A stretch of DNA of 48,420 nucleotides. It comes from Vallitalea maricola. GTDB taxonomy: Bacteria; Bacillota; Clostridia; Lachnospirales; Vallitaleaceae. The stretch lies in the NCBI RefSeq assembly GCF_036985595.1, contig NZ_BTPU01000046.1, positions 1-48,420 on the forward strand, given 5' to 3'. The notes beneath the pieces were generated by a model. That model was not told where the DNA came from. It saw nothing but the letters and a program-made list of their open reading frames with translations, and did not search any database. The first letter of the stretch is position 1, and each line of letters opens with the position of its first letter. This document shows positions 15,465 to 23,978 of the stretch, one piece after another. A program made the translations under genes and the position numbers.

Positions 15465-16985
15465 ATGGATAAAAAATATATCATGGCATTAGATCAAGGA
15501 ACAACTAGCTCTAGAGCAATAATATTCAATCATGAAGGTAAGATAGTAAATACAAGTCAAAAAGAATTCACTCAGGTATATCCAAAACCAGGCTGGGTTG
15601 AACATGATGCTATGGAGATTTGGGCAACCCAAAGTGGAGTAGCTAGAGAAGTTTTAGAATTATCGGGAATAAGACCAGATGAAGTAGCTGCGATAGGTAT
15701 AACTAATCAAAGAGAAACAACTGTTGTATGGGATAAAAATACTGGAAAACCAATATACAATGCTATAGTATGGCAATGCAGAAGAACTGCAGATATATGT
15801 GATGGATTGAAAGCAAAAGGATTAGAAGACTACATAAAAGAAAGTACTGGTTTAATATTAGATGCTTATTTCTCAGGTACAAAAGTTAAGTGGATTCTTG
15901 ATAATGTTGAAGGTGCCAGAGAAAAAGCTGAAAATGGAGAACTGTTATTCGGTAATATCGATACATGGTTAATATGGAACCTTACTAGAGGTAAAGTACA
16001 TGTAACTGATTATTCTAATGCATCAAGGACAATGTTATATAACATTAAAGAATTAAGATGGGATGAAACAATACTTGACGAATTAGGTATACCAGCTTCT
16101 ATGTTGCCAGAAGTAAAACAGTCTAGTGAGGTTTATGGTCATACTGATCCTAAGACTTTTGGTGGAGCCCAAATACCTATTGCTGGTATAGCAGGAGACC
16201 AACAGGCAGCATTATTCGGTCAAGCTTGTTTTCTACCAGGTATGGCGAAAAATACATATGGTACAGGATGTTTCATGTTAATGAATACAGGACAGGAAAT
16301 GGTTAATTCTGATAGTGGTTTATTAACTACTATAGCATGGGGAGTAGATGGTAAAGTAGAATATGCTCTTGAAGGAAGTATATTTGTTGCTGGAGCTTCT
16401 GTACAATGGCTTAGAGATGAATTGAAATTAGTAGAAAATGCCAAGGATACTGAGTATTTTGCTACTCAAGTAGAAGATACTAATGGAGTGTATGTAGTTC
16501 CTGCTTTTGTTGGACTTGGTGCTCCATATTGGGATATGTATGCTAGAGGAACTATTGTAGGTCTTACACGTGGAGCCAATAAAAATCATATTATAAGAGC
16601 TACATTAGAATCAATCGCTTATCAATCAAGGGATGTACTTGAAGTAATGCAGGAGGATTCAGGTATAGAACTTCAAGCTCTAAAAGTTGATGGTGGAGCA
16701 GTAGCCAATAATTTCTTGATGCAGTTTCAATCAGACGTATTAGGAGTTGCAGTAGATAGACCAGTAGTTACTGAAACTACAGCTCTTGGTGCAGCCTTCT
16801 TAGCTGGTTTAGCAGTTGGATTCTGGAATAGTAAAGAAGAGATTGCTGATATGTGGGCTATAGATAAGCATTTTGAACCTGTAATGGAAAATGATTATAA
16901 AGAAAAGAAATATGCAGGATGGAAAAAAGCAGTTAAAAGATCATACCTATGGGAAGATCCAGAAGGAGAAAAATTAGGAAGCTGA
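15465..16985 (+). CDS. glpK: Glycerol kinase
   Basis: A full-length 506-residue FGGY-family kinase that phosphorylates glycerol to sn-glycerol-3-phosphate with ATP. The N-terminal phosphate loop is ALDQGTTSSRAIIF (residues 8-21), substrate residues occur in TNQRETTVVWD and IDTWLIWNLT, the interdomain motif is IAGIAGDQQAALFGQ (239-253), and the C-terminal ATP site is VDGGAVANNFLMQFQSD. The loop before the AGDQQ motif reads YGHTDPKTFGG. In enterococcal and other low-GC enzymes this loop carries the His phosphorylated by PTS HPr (His232); here the equivalent residue is Thr231, so PTS activation by that route appears absent. The gene is preceded by GGGAGG and ends before a strong terminator. Confidence 0.96.
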   Translation: MDKKYIMALDQGTTSSRAIIFNHEGKIVNTSQKEFTQVYPKPGWVEHDAMEIWATQSGVAREVLELSGIRPDEVAAIGITNQRETTVVWDKNTGKPIYNAIVWQCRRTADICDGLKAKGLEDYIKESTGLILDAYFSGTKVKWILDNVEGAREKAENGELLFGNIDTWLIWNLTRGKVHVTDYSNASRTMLYNIKELRWDETILDELGIPASMLPEVKQSSEVYGHTDPKTFGGAQIPIAGIAGDQQAALFGQACFLPGMAKNTYGTGCFMLMNTGQEMVNSDSGLLTTIAWGVDGKVEYALEGSIFVAGASVQWLRDELKLVENAKDTEYFATQVEDTNGVYVVPAFVGLGAPYWDMYARGTIVGLTRGANKNHIIRATLESIAYQSRDVLEVMQEDSGIELQALKVDGGAVANNFLMQFQSDVLGVAVDRPVVTETTALGAAFLAGLAVGFWNSKEEIADMWAIDKHFEPVMENDYKEKKYAGWKKAVKRSYLWEDPEGEKLGS

Positions 16986-17031
16986 TATATACTTAATTGG
17001 CAGTAAAGTGTTGTTGTTTAGATATAGTTTA

Positions 17032-17074
17032 GTACAAAAATAAGCTAATATAATATGTTAGCTTATTTTTGTAC
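17032..17074 (+). terminator. Strong intrinsic terminator after glpK
   Basis: GTACAAAAATAAGCTAA (17032-17048) is a perfect 17-bp inverted repeat with the sequence at 17058-17074, separated by a 9-base loop. The right arm includes a TTTTT run. It probably ends the glp operon. Confidence 0.8.
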
Positions 17075-17263
17075 ATCAAATTGTTTATAATATACCAATG
17101 AAATTTACCTGAATTTAACATGGATTTTATATGGTTTCAATGTAAAACAGTTATAATCACAAAAAACAAATAGATAACTTTATCATATTAAGTTATAAAT
17201 TAAGTGCATAGATTAAGCAAAGTATTTAAATGATTATAAAATATTGTTTTATAAGGAGCTAGT

Positions 17264-19309
17264 ATGAAACTAAAGATAAAGATTACCCAGTTGAAAAAAA
17301 TGAAGATGAGCAACCAAATATTATTTATTATGATAATAGTAGCTTTAATACCTTTATTAATTTTAAGTATATCTATAAATAGCAAAATAAAAAAGCAATC
17401 AACCATAGAACTAGAGAAAAGGCTTGATCAAGATATAATATATATTGAAGAATCATTAAAGAGTACTATCATGAATTCAGTAGAAACAATTAAATTGATA
17501 AAATCCCAATCCCAAATTGAAAAAATATTTGAAGATATAAACTCAGGTCAATTACAGAAATATTCAACTGAATATAATAACATCATAAAAGTATTTGAAA
17601 ACATTGTAACAGATTCTGAAAGATTATATGAAAGAGTTCTTATAGCTGACCAATACGGGAATATGATAAACGATATATCAAGAGAGGAAGGCAGCTTTAA
17701 TCTGTTATCAATAGCTGGTAAAGATTATTATAATGGGTTAAAAGAAAATGATAAAGAGTATTATATTGGAAGAACAATAATTTCAACAGCAACTAAAAGA
17801 CAAATTACACCAATATCAATGAAGATTAGTAAAGATGATAATATACTAGGTGCTATAGTTATATTTTTTGATACAGAAGAATTGACTGGGTTGCTGCAAA
17901 AAATTAATAATGGACAAGGAACAGCATTATTATTAGATGAAAGGGGAAATTATCTCTATAATTTTAATTCTAGCCTTACACTCAGTAAATGGGAGGATTA
18001 TAAAGAATTAGAATATGATAAGATTATTACTTATAGACAAGATGATACATATTATTATGGAAAGAGTAAGATAATCCAAGATTTAAACTGGACAATAATA
18101 CCTCTTATTAATGAAGAAGAAGCTTATGGAATGATTAATCGTATTAATAATAATCTTATATGGATAACCCTTATATTACTAATATGCATTATAATTATCT
18201 CTACTGTATATGCTAAGCTAATAACTAAACCTATCAGTTATCTTGCTTACCAAATGAGTGATGTAATGAATGGAAATCTAGAGCAAAAAGTTATATATGA
18301 TACTAATAAAGAAATAACCATATTAAATGATAATTTTACAAAAATGATAATTTACTTAAAAGAAATAATTCAGAGTATAACTATGGCTTCTAAAACTTTA
18401 TATAACTCATCCATAGCTATGATAAAAGACACAGACCAAGCTTATAATTATACAAAAAATACTAATGAATCTTTAAGTACCATAGGAGAAGATGCACTGA
18501 AGCAACAAGAAAGCATTCAACATGGCTTGGAAGTATTAAAAAGTTTGGTAAATGAAATCAATAGAATAACAAGTTCAACAAAAGAAATGAGAAAAACATT
18601 TGAGATATCCAAAAACATAACATCACAGGGGAATGAATCAATATGTACTCTTAGAGCTAAATCTAGAAGTAGCCTAAAAATCTCAAAAGAACTGCAACAA
18701 GAAATGAACATATTGATTGATTCAGTAACAGAAATACAAAATATTAGTAATGTAATTACTGATATATCTAAGCAAACAGATTTATTAGCTCTCAATGCAA
18801 CAATTGAAGCTGCTAGAGCAGGAGAATATGGTAAAAGTTTCGGGATAGTAGCTAATGAAGTGAAGCGGTTATCAGAAATTATTAATAATGAAACAAAGAA
18901 TATAAATAATATAATTAATGAATTAAAAATGAAATCTGAAGTTCTAAGGAAATATATTATAAATAATGAACAAATCATTGAAAGCCAAAACGAGGCTGTT
19001 AAAAATACAGAGAATTCTCTTAATGATATAATTGACTACAACGAATCAATGATAGTGAAAACAAAAGATATAATAGACTCAATGCATGAAGTAAGTACCA
19101 ATAATGAATATATACATGGGTTTACAGTGAATATTTCAAATAACCTTAAGGAAACAGTTGATAGAACATCTTCTGTTATAGCAGCAGCTCAAAATCAATT
19201 CGCAGTCATAGAGGAATTAAAAGATGCATCTATAACTCTACAAAAACAATCAGATAGTCTAGTAGAAGCGGTAAAAGATTTTTCTGAAACTGATAAGCCT
19301 AATGTTTAA
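17264..19309 (+). CDS. Methyl-accepting chemotaxis protein
   Basis: A 681-residue chemoreceptor with AAGGAG before the ATG. A basic N-terminus leads to a first membrane helix (about residues 18-40), then an extracytoplasmic sensor of about 260 residues with a Cache-like pattern (ERVLIADQYGNMINDI, then YYIGRTIISTATKRQITPIS). A second membrane helix follows at about 300-320, then a HAMP segment (TKPISYLAYQMSDVMNGNLE) and a long cytoplasmic coiled coil. The signalling hairpin tip is ISKQTDLLALNATIEAARAG followed by EYGKSFGIVANEVKRLSE, the region that contacts CheA and CheW. There is no C-terminal receptor-modification pentapeptide. The sensed ligand is unknown; the glycerol operon upstream is separated by a terminator. 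Confidence 0.93.
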   Translation: MKLKIKITQLKKMKMSNQILFIMIIVALIPLLILSISINSKIKKQSTIELEKRLDQDIIYIEESLKSTIMNSVETIKLIKSQSQIEKIFEDINSGQLQKYSTEYNNIIKVFENIVTDSERLYERVLIADQYGNMINDISREEGSFNLLSIAGKDYYNGLKENDKEYYIGRTIISTATKRQITPISMKISKDDNILGAIVIFFDTEELTGLLQKINNGQGTALLLDERGNYLYNFNSSLTLSKWEDYKELEYDKIITYRQDDTYYYGKSKIIQDLNWTIIPLINEEEAYGMINRINNNLIWITLILLICIIIISTVYAKLITKPISYLAYQMSDVMNGNLEQKVIYDTNKEITILNDNFTKMIIYLKEIIQSITMASKTLYNSSIAMIKDTDQAYNYTKNTNESLSTIGEDALKQQESIQHGLEVLKSLVNEINRITSSTKEMRKTFEISKNITSQGNESICTLRAKSRSSLKISKELQQEMNILIDSVTEIQNISNVITDISKQTDLLALNATIEAARAGEYGKSFGIVANEVKRLSEIINNETKNINNIINELKMKSEVLRKYIINNEQIIESQNEAVKNTENSLNDIIDYNESMIVKTKDIIDSMHEVSTNNEYIHGFTVNISNNLKETVDRTSSVIAAAQNQFAVIEELKDASITLQKQSDSLVEAVKDFSETDKPNV

Positions 19310-19378
19310 TTAATATAATAGAATTGCTTAAGATATTAATATATGGTATATAAAGGATATTTAAGAATGGAGCCTTAG

Positions 19379-19622
19379 ATGGATAAACTATTACAAGTTT
19401 TTATATCTTCAATGATTCTCATTGTAGAACAAAAAGGAGCAATCTTAAAATTTCTAACCATTACCAACTACAGGTATCTGGACAGGAAGTGCCGTTGCAG
19501 CTTTCTTGAATCTGGATTTTAAGAAATCTATGGTTTGTGTAATTCTAGGAGCAACGATTTCTGCCATATTGATAAAAATAATATCTTTGACTTTTCCCTC
19601 ATTATGGAGTATTAAAATTTAA
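19379..19622 (+). pseudogene. Internally deleted small multidrug export family (COG2426-type) gene
   Basis: ATG 19379 opens MDKLLQVFISSMILIVEQKG AI, a normal start of the small multidrug export membrane family (the E-x-R/K-G-A-I motif). After a shift of frame around 19450, the frame from 19458 reads PLPTTGIWTGSAVAAFLNLD and FKKSMVCVILGATISAILIK before TAA at 19620-19622, which is the family C-terminus (P-x-P-x-T-G-x-W-T-G). Intact members are about 150-170 residues; roughly 60 residues between these ends are missing, along with the reading frame. I read this as a deletion pseudogene. Confidence 0.7.
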
Positions 19623-19771
19623 TTAATTTCATTGAAAACAATAGATATCTATGTTATATTATCCTTGCTTACATAGTTTATTTCTTGTGTAAAAATGTCG
19701 ATAGAATAATTATAATATTATCAGCAGAAAATAAACATGATTTTATACATTATAAGAGAGGAATTATAAAT

Positions 19772-20881
19772 ATGGAAGCTCATTTATATCCTATTCGTAT
19801 TGCGCTTATTACTTTTCCCATAATAGCTTTTTTAGGGACAATCCCTTTTTTGTTATACCAATATATAAAATATCATTATGTTAATAAAATCAGAGTATTG
19901 ATTACATATTCTTTATGTCTTTATTGCTTGACTGCTTATTACATGGTTATATTACCGCTGCCAAAATCTAGTGATGTTTTAAGTTTATATCCTGCAGGTA
20001 GGCAAATTTATCAACTGGTACCCTTTCAGTTTATACAAGATATACTTAAGGATACACAAGTTATATATAACAAACCTGCAACTTATATACAATTATTTAA
20101 AGAACAAGCATTTCTCCAAGCAGCTTTTAATGTTTTGCTATTAGCTCCTCTGGGAATATATCTAAGATACTATTTTAGAAAGAGCTGGAAGAAGACTGTA
20201 ATTATTGGATTTATGGTATCATTATTTTTCGAGCTTACCCAGTTAACCGGATTGTATGGATTTTATAATGCACCATATAGGTTATTTGATGTAGATGATC
20301 TCATATTAAATACTACAGGATGTCTCTTAGGTTATGTTATAGCTCCATTATTTACATTTTTTCTACCTAGTTCCAATAAATTAGATAAAGACGTGGATTT
20401 TGATAAAATGCAGGTTGGACTTATAAGAAGGGGATTAGCTTTCATTATTGATTGGAGTATTATAAGTATAATAAGTAATACACAAAGTTTGATTGAATAT
20501 TTCTTTATAGTATTCATTTATTTTATGGTAGGTGTATATATAACTAATGGACGAACAATAGGTAAATTATTAACATCAGTTAGAGTTCAGGGAAAAAACA
20601 CGAAAATATCATTTAAAGAAGTACTCTTAAGATATGGCATTATTTATTATGGATTCGTCGGTGTAAATTTAGTAGTACTTTATATTAGTCAAGGATTAGT
20701 GACGTTTCAAATTCTAATTTTAGGTGTGGTTTTTGTTATTGATGTTGTTGTAGCAATTAGTTTTTTAGTATCTCTTATCAAGAGAGAAAGACAATTTTTC
20801 TATGAGAAAATTAGTGGTACTAAAAATGTCATTAGTTATAAAAAAGATAAAGTTATTAATGAAACTAAGAATACACTTTAG
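19772..20881 (+). CDS. VanZ-RDD two-domain membrane protein
   Basis: ATG 19772 follows GAGAGGAAT and is preferred to upstream in-frame codons without a site; the protein has 369 residues. The N-terminal half is a VanZ-like domain: five membrane helices with YYMVILPLPKSSDV, NVLLLAPLGIYLRYYF and FFELTQLTGLYGF YNAPYRLFDVDDL, the last being the hallmark F-x-E-x-x-Q and R-x-x-D-x-D-D motifs. The second half (from about residue 210) is an RDD domain: GLIRRGLAFIIDWSIISII, then VYITNGRTIGKLLTSVRVQG. VanZ proteins influence teicoplanin susceptibility; RDD domains are linked to ion transport. The fusion is found in Firmicutes, with unknown function. Confidence 0.85.
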   Translation: MEAHLYPIRIALITFPIIAFLGTIPFLLYQYIKYHYVNKIRVLITYSLCLYCLTAYYMVILPLPKSSDVLSLYPAGRQIYQLVPFQFIQDILKDTQVIYNKPATYIQLFKEQAFLQAAFNVLLLAPLGIYLRYYFRKSWKKTVIIGFMVSLFFELTQLTGLYGFYNAPYRLFDVDDLILNTTGCLLGYVIAPLFTFFLPSSNKLDKDVDFDKMQVGLIRRGLAFIIDWSIISIISNTQSLIEYFFIVFIYFMVGVYITNGRTIGKLLTSVRVQGKNTKISFKEVLLRYGIIYYGFVGVNLVVLYISQGLVTFQILILGVVFVIDVVVAISFLVSLIKRERQFFYEKISGTKNVISYKKDKVINETKNTL

Positions 20882-20979
20882 AACAAATCTTCAAGTGGAC
20901 AAAGCTGATTCATTCTAGAAGTGTATTCTATTAAGCAGCTAATGGTTAAGTATTGTGAGTAATTACATATAAGCTAAGA

Positions 20980-22968
20980 TTATAATTCTTTAGCTAATTC
21001 ATAAGAATTCCAAATGGCATACATAATATTATGTACCTTTTGGGAATCTCCTATATTATATACTGGAATATCTTTTTCCAATAATTCTTCATACAGGCTG
21101 TTCTTTTCTTTATATCCTATGGCAGATATTATTGTGTCAGCAGAAATGTTATGAGTACTATCTGCATTTTTGACTGTTACTGATGTATTATTAGCTGATA
21201 CAACCATTGTATTGGTTTGAATCTTGACATTATTATAGTCCAATAGGTCTTCTAACATATAATGGTTCATATGAGGTAATCCATGAGGTCCACCGAGTAT
21301 GTCATTTGCCATTTCAACAACTGTTACATTAGAACCTTTCCCAGCAAGCCATAAGCCTGTTTCACAACCAACTAAGCCCCCTCCAATAATAACGACTTCT
21401 TTACCCGCATCTGCTTTACCAACTAGGATATCATTCGCAGATACAATATCATTTGCACCATCGAAATTAGGTATTATTGGAGTTGAACCAGTGGCAACAA
21501 TTATTTCATCTGGGTTATATGTATCTATATCAGAAAGTTTTATATCGCATTTCATCTTAATTGTAATATTTAATAATTCTAGCTGTTTTTCATACCATTT
21601 GACTAAAGCTCTATCATATCTTTTGAAATCAGGAACACCACCTGGAATAAGGTTACCTCCTAGATTATTGGTTCTTTCACATAATGTAACTTTATGACCT
21701 CGAGTTGCTAATACTCTAGCTGCTTCCATACCTGCAATTCCACCACCAATTATGAGGAAATGCTTCTTATTCAATGCAGGAGTAAGACCATATATTTTTT
21801 CACGACCACAAGCTGGATTGACAGCACAGCTGACAGGTGCATTGGATATTCTTCCAAGACATCCCTCATGACATCCAAGACATGGGCGTATTTCATCTAA
21901 TTTACCTGCACGTACTTTTTTAGGATAATCTGGGTCAGTTAATAATTGTCTACCTAGACCAATGATATCACAACTATCATTTAGTGATTCAACTGCCATT
22001 TCAGGATTTTCCATTCTACCAGCTAAAATAATAGGTACGTTTACATTTTCTTTTAATATTTTTCCAAATTCTCGGTATGTACCTTCTTCAAAATACATTG
22101 GTGGGTGATTCCAGTACCATGAATCATAAGTTCCAGCGTCTACATTAAGAGCATCGTATCCAGCATCAACCAAAATCTTTGCTGCTTCAATACCTTCATC
22201 AATATCTCTTCCAACTTCATCATATTCTTCTCCAGGAAGACCACCTTGTCTAAGACCTTTCATACAACTTTTCAAGCTGTATCTTAATGAAACTGGAAAA
22301 TCTGCTCCACATGCTTTTTTGATACCTTTTACAATATCAGTTGCTATACGTAATCTATTTTCTAAAGAACCACCGTATTCATCAGTTCTTTTATTAAAAA
22401 ATGATATTGCGAATTGGTCTAATAAATACCCTTCGTGAACAGCATGAATCTCAATTCCATCAAAGCCAGATTTTTTGGAAATTACTGCTGCAGTAACAAA
22501 CTTTTGAATTAGAGTTTGAATTTCCTCTTTTGTCATTTCTCTATGTACGATATTAGGATCAAAACGGTTCTCATTTTCAGAAGGTGCAATATATTTACTA
22601 ACGAATCCTGGTAAAGCACTTCGTCCAAGACCACCTGTAAGCTGAATGAATACTTTAGTACCATAGGCATGAATACGCTCATTCATCTGATAAGCTGAAT
22701 GGATAAATGCAAGAGGTGTCTGGGTAGGACTAGGAAGACCAGCTTTAGCCATTTTTTCAGTCTCCATATCTACATTACAGATACCAGTGATAATTAGACC
22801 AATACCTCCTTTTGCACGTTCAACATAGTAATCTTGAATTCTTTGGTTTAGAGCTCCGTTTGCGTCAGCGTAACCAACAGGACCCATTGGTGCCATTGAC
22901 AATTTGTTTTTAATCTTTACTTTACCAATGTAGGTAGGAGTAAATAATTCTGGATAATAATTTGCCAT
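20980..22968 (-). CDS. NADH:flavin oxidoreductase, OYE/enoate reductase-BaiCD type with Fe-S and FAD domains
   Basis: A 662-residue enzyme on the minus strand with AAGGAGAG before its ATG. The N-terminal TIM barrel (about 1-340) is Old Yellow Enzyme-like and binds FMN; IEIHAVHEGYLLDQFAISFF is the active-site motif typical of clostridial enoate reductases and BaiCD/BaiH. Around residues 360-380 four cysteines (C-x2-C-x3-C-x10-C, starting CLGCHEGC) bind a 4Fe-4S cluster. The C-terminal half contains FAD (LIIGGGIAGMEAAR) and NAD(P) (VVIIGGGLVGCETG) dinucleotide motifs, as in FadH. It probably reduces an activated C=C bond with NAD(P)H; the substrate is unknown. A TetR gene diverges from it, with a shared operator candidate. 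Confidence 0.9.
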   Translation of the reverse strand: MANYYPELFTPTYIGKVKIKNKLSMAPMGPVGYADANGALNQRIQDYYVERAKGGIGLIITGICNVDMETEKMAKAGLPSPTQTPLAFIHSAYQMNERIHAYGTKVFIQLTGGLGRSALPGFVSKYIAPSENENRFDPNIVHREMTKEEIQTLIQKFVTAAVISKKSGFDGIEIHAVHEGYLLDQFAISFFNKRTDEYGGSLENRLRIATDIVKGIKKACGADFPVSLRYSLKSCMKGLRQGGLPGEEYDEVGRDIDEGIEAAKILVDAGYDALNVDAGTYDSWYWNHPPMYFEEGTYREFGKILKENVNVPIILAGRMENPEMAVESLNDSCDIIGLGRQLLTDPDYPKKVRAGKLDEIRPCLGCHEGCLGRISNAPVSCAVNPACGREKIYGLTPALNKKHFLIIGGGIAGMEAARVLATRGHKVTLCERTNNLGGNLIPGGVPDFKRYDRALVKWYEKQLELLNITIKMKCDIKLSDIDTYNPDEIIVATGSTPIIPNFDGANDIVSANDILVGKADAGKEVVIIGGGLVGCETGLWLAGKGSNVTVVEMANDILGGPHGLPHMNHYMLEDLLDYNNVKIQTNTMVVSANNTSVTVKNADSTHNISADTIISAIGYKEKNSLYEELLEKDIPVYNIGDSQKVHNIMYAIWNSYELAKEL

Positions 22969-22995
22969 ATAAGACTCTCCTTTAACTAATTATGA

Positions 22996-23032
22996 TTTAA
23001 CATAATTGTTTCACCGAATTAATTATGTTAAA
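22996..23032. promoter_or_regulatory. Perfect inverted-repeat operator candidate for the TetR regulator
   Basis: TTTAACATAATT (22996-23007) and its exact complement AATTATGTTAAA (23021-23032) flank a 13-base spacer in the divergent gap. On the minus strand it lies directly downstream of the -10 box of the oxidoreductase promoter, so bound protein would block early transcription. The divergent TetR-family gene is the natural candidate to bind it. Confidence 0.65.
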
Positions 23033-23035
23033 ATT

Positions 23036-23064
23036 AGTATAGTATATCATTTCTAACTAGTCAA
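23036..23064 (-). promoter_or_regulatory. Promoter of the OYE-type oxidoreductase
   Basis: On the minus strand, TTGACT (23064-23059), a 17-base spacer and TATACT (23041-23036) form a good sigma-A promoter pointing at the oxidoreductase. The inverted repeat at 22996-23032 begins four bases after the -10. Confidence 0.7.
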
Positions 23065-23194
23065 GGATTTTGTTTATTTTTTATCAATGTATCAAGTTGT
23101 TAAGTGTCATTTTTATTCTTAAACAAAAGTTGATTAATAGAACAATATAATATATATTATTATGTAAGTAAGTTAAAAGGAGATAAAATTGATT

Positions 23195-23782
23195 ATGAAA
23201 AAGAAGACATCTAGAACTCTTCAAGCTGAAAGAACTAAGAGTCATATATTGGATGAAGCACTTAAGCTAATGAAATATAAAAATTTTGATGATATAAGTA
23301 TTCAGGAGATTTGTGAAAATTCAGGAATATCTACTGGTGCTTTTTACCACCATTTTGGTAGTAAATCAGGTATTGTTGTTGCAGCATATACACGTACTGA
23401 CGAATTCTTCCAAGATGAAGTAATTAAGAAAATTGACTCTTCAAATATAAAAAATGCAATAATAGGATATTTATGTGAACAAGGTCTCTATGCAAAAAAT
23501 ATGGGAGTGGATATAATTCGAAATATTTACAAAGCACAAATGGATAATGCCAGTGCTTTCTTCCTCTCGGCTGAACGTGGATTGCCAAAAGGATTGCATC
23601 AATTAGTGGAAAAAGGTTTAGATAATGGAGAATTATGTTCAGATAAAACAGCAGACCAGATAACAGAAGAATTGCTTATCATCTCAAGAGGAATATTATA
23701 TAATTGGGCGATTAGCTTTGGTGAATATGATATTGCAAAAAAGACTTTCAGTATTATAGATGCATATTTACAGAGTATTTAA
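23195..23782 (+). CDS. TetR/AcrR-family transcriptional regulator
   Basis: The start is ambiguous between TTG 23189 and ATG 23195; both follow AAAAGGAGA, and I list the ATG. The product of about 195 residues has a TetR DNA-binding domain at the N-terminus: RTKSHILDEALKLMKYKNFD, DISIQEICENSGISTGAFYH HFGSKSGI, in which the recognition helix is SGISTGAFYHHFGSK. The C-terminal part is an all-helical ligand and dimerisation domain with no recognised ligand motif. It is divergent from the oxidoreductase at 20980-22968 and probably represses it, sensing the enzyme's substrate or a related compound. A terminator follows the gene. Confidence 0.9.
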   Translation: MKKKTSRTLQAERTKSHILDEALKLMKYKNFDDISIQEICENSGISTGAFYHHFGSKSGIVVAAYTRTDEFFQDEVIKKIDSSNIKNAIIGYLCEQGLYAKNMGVDIIRNIYKAQMDNASAFFLSAERGLPKGLHQLVEKGLDNGELCSDKTADQITEELLIISRGILYNWAISFGEYDIAKKTFSIIDAYLQSI

Positions 23783-23805
23783 TCTTATAAAATTAACTAT
23801 AAAGG

Positions 23806-23848
23806 CTCAACTAATATCTTTTGGAGAAATATTAGTTGGGTTTGTTAA
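23806..23848 (+). terminator. Intrinsic terminator after the TetR gene
   Basis: CTCAACTAATAT (23806-23817) pairs with ATATTAGTTGGG (23829-23840) over at least 11 positions, with an 11-base loop, followed by a T-rich stretch. Confidence 0.65.
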
Positions 23849-23978
23849 TGTTTTTATAGATAATTAACAGTTTACAACTTAGAAACATTTTTTATATGGT
23901 TAAGAAAAATGATGGTCTTATAATTTTATTATGAGGTAATAAATAATAATCTCATTAAAATTAAAGGAGGAATTAATT

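Noticed and set aside
18517..18978. 153-codon minus-strand open frame inside the chemoreceptor
   Set aside because: It overlaps the conserved chemoreceptor signalling domain and reads as low-complexity Ile/Leu/Ser sequence.
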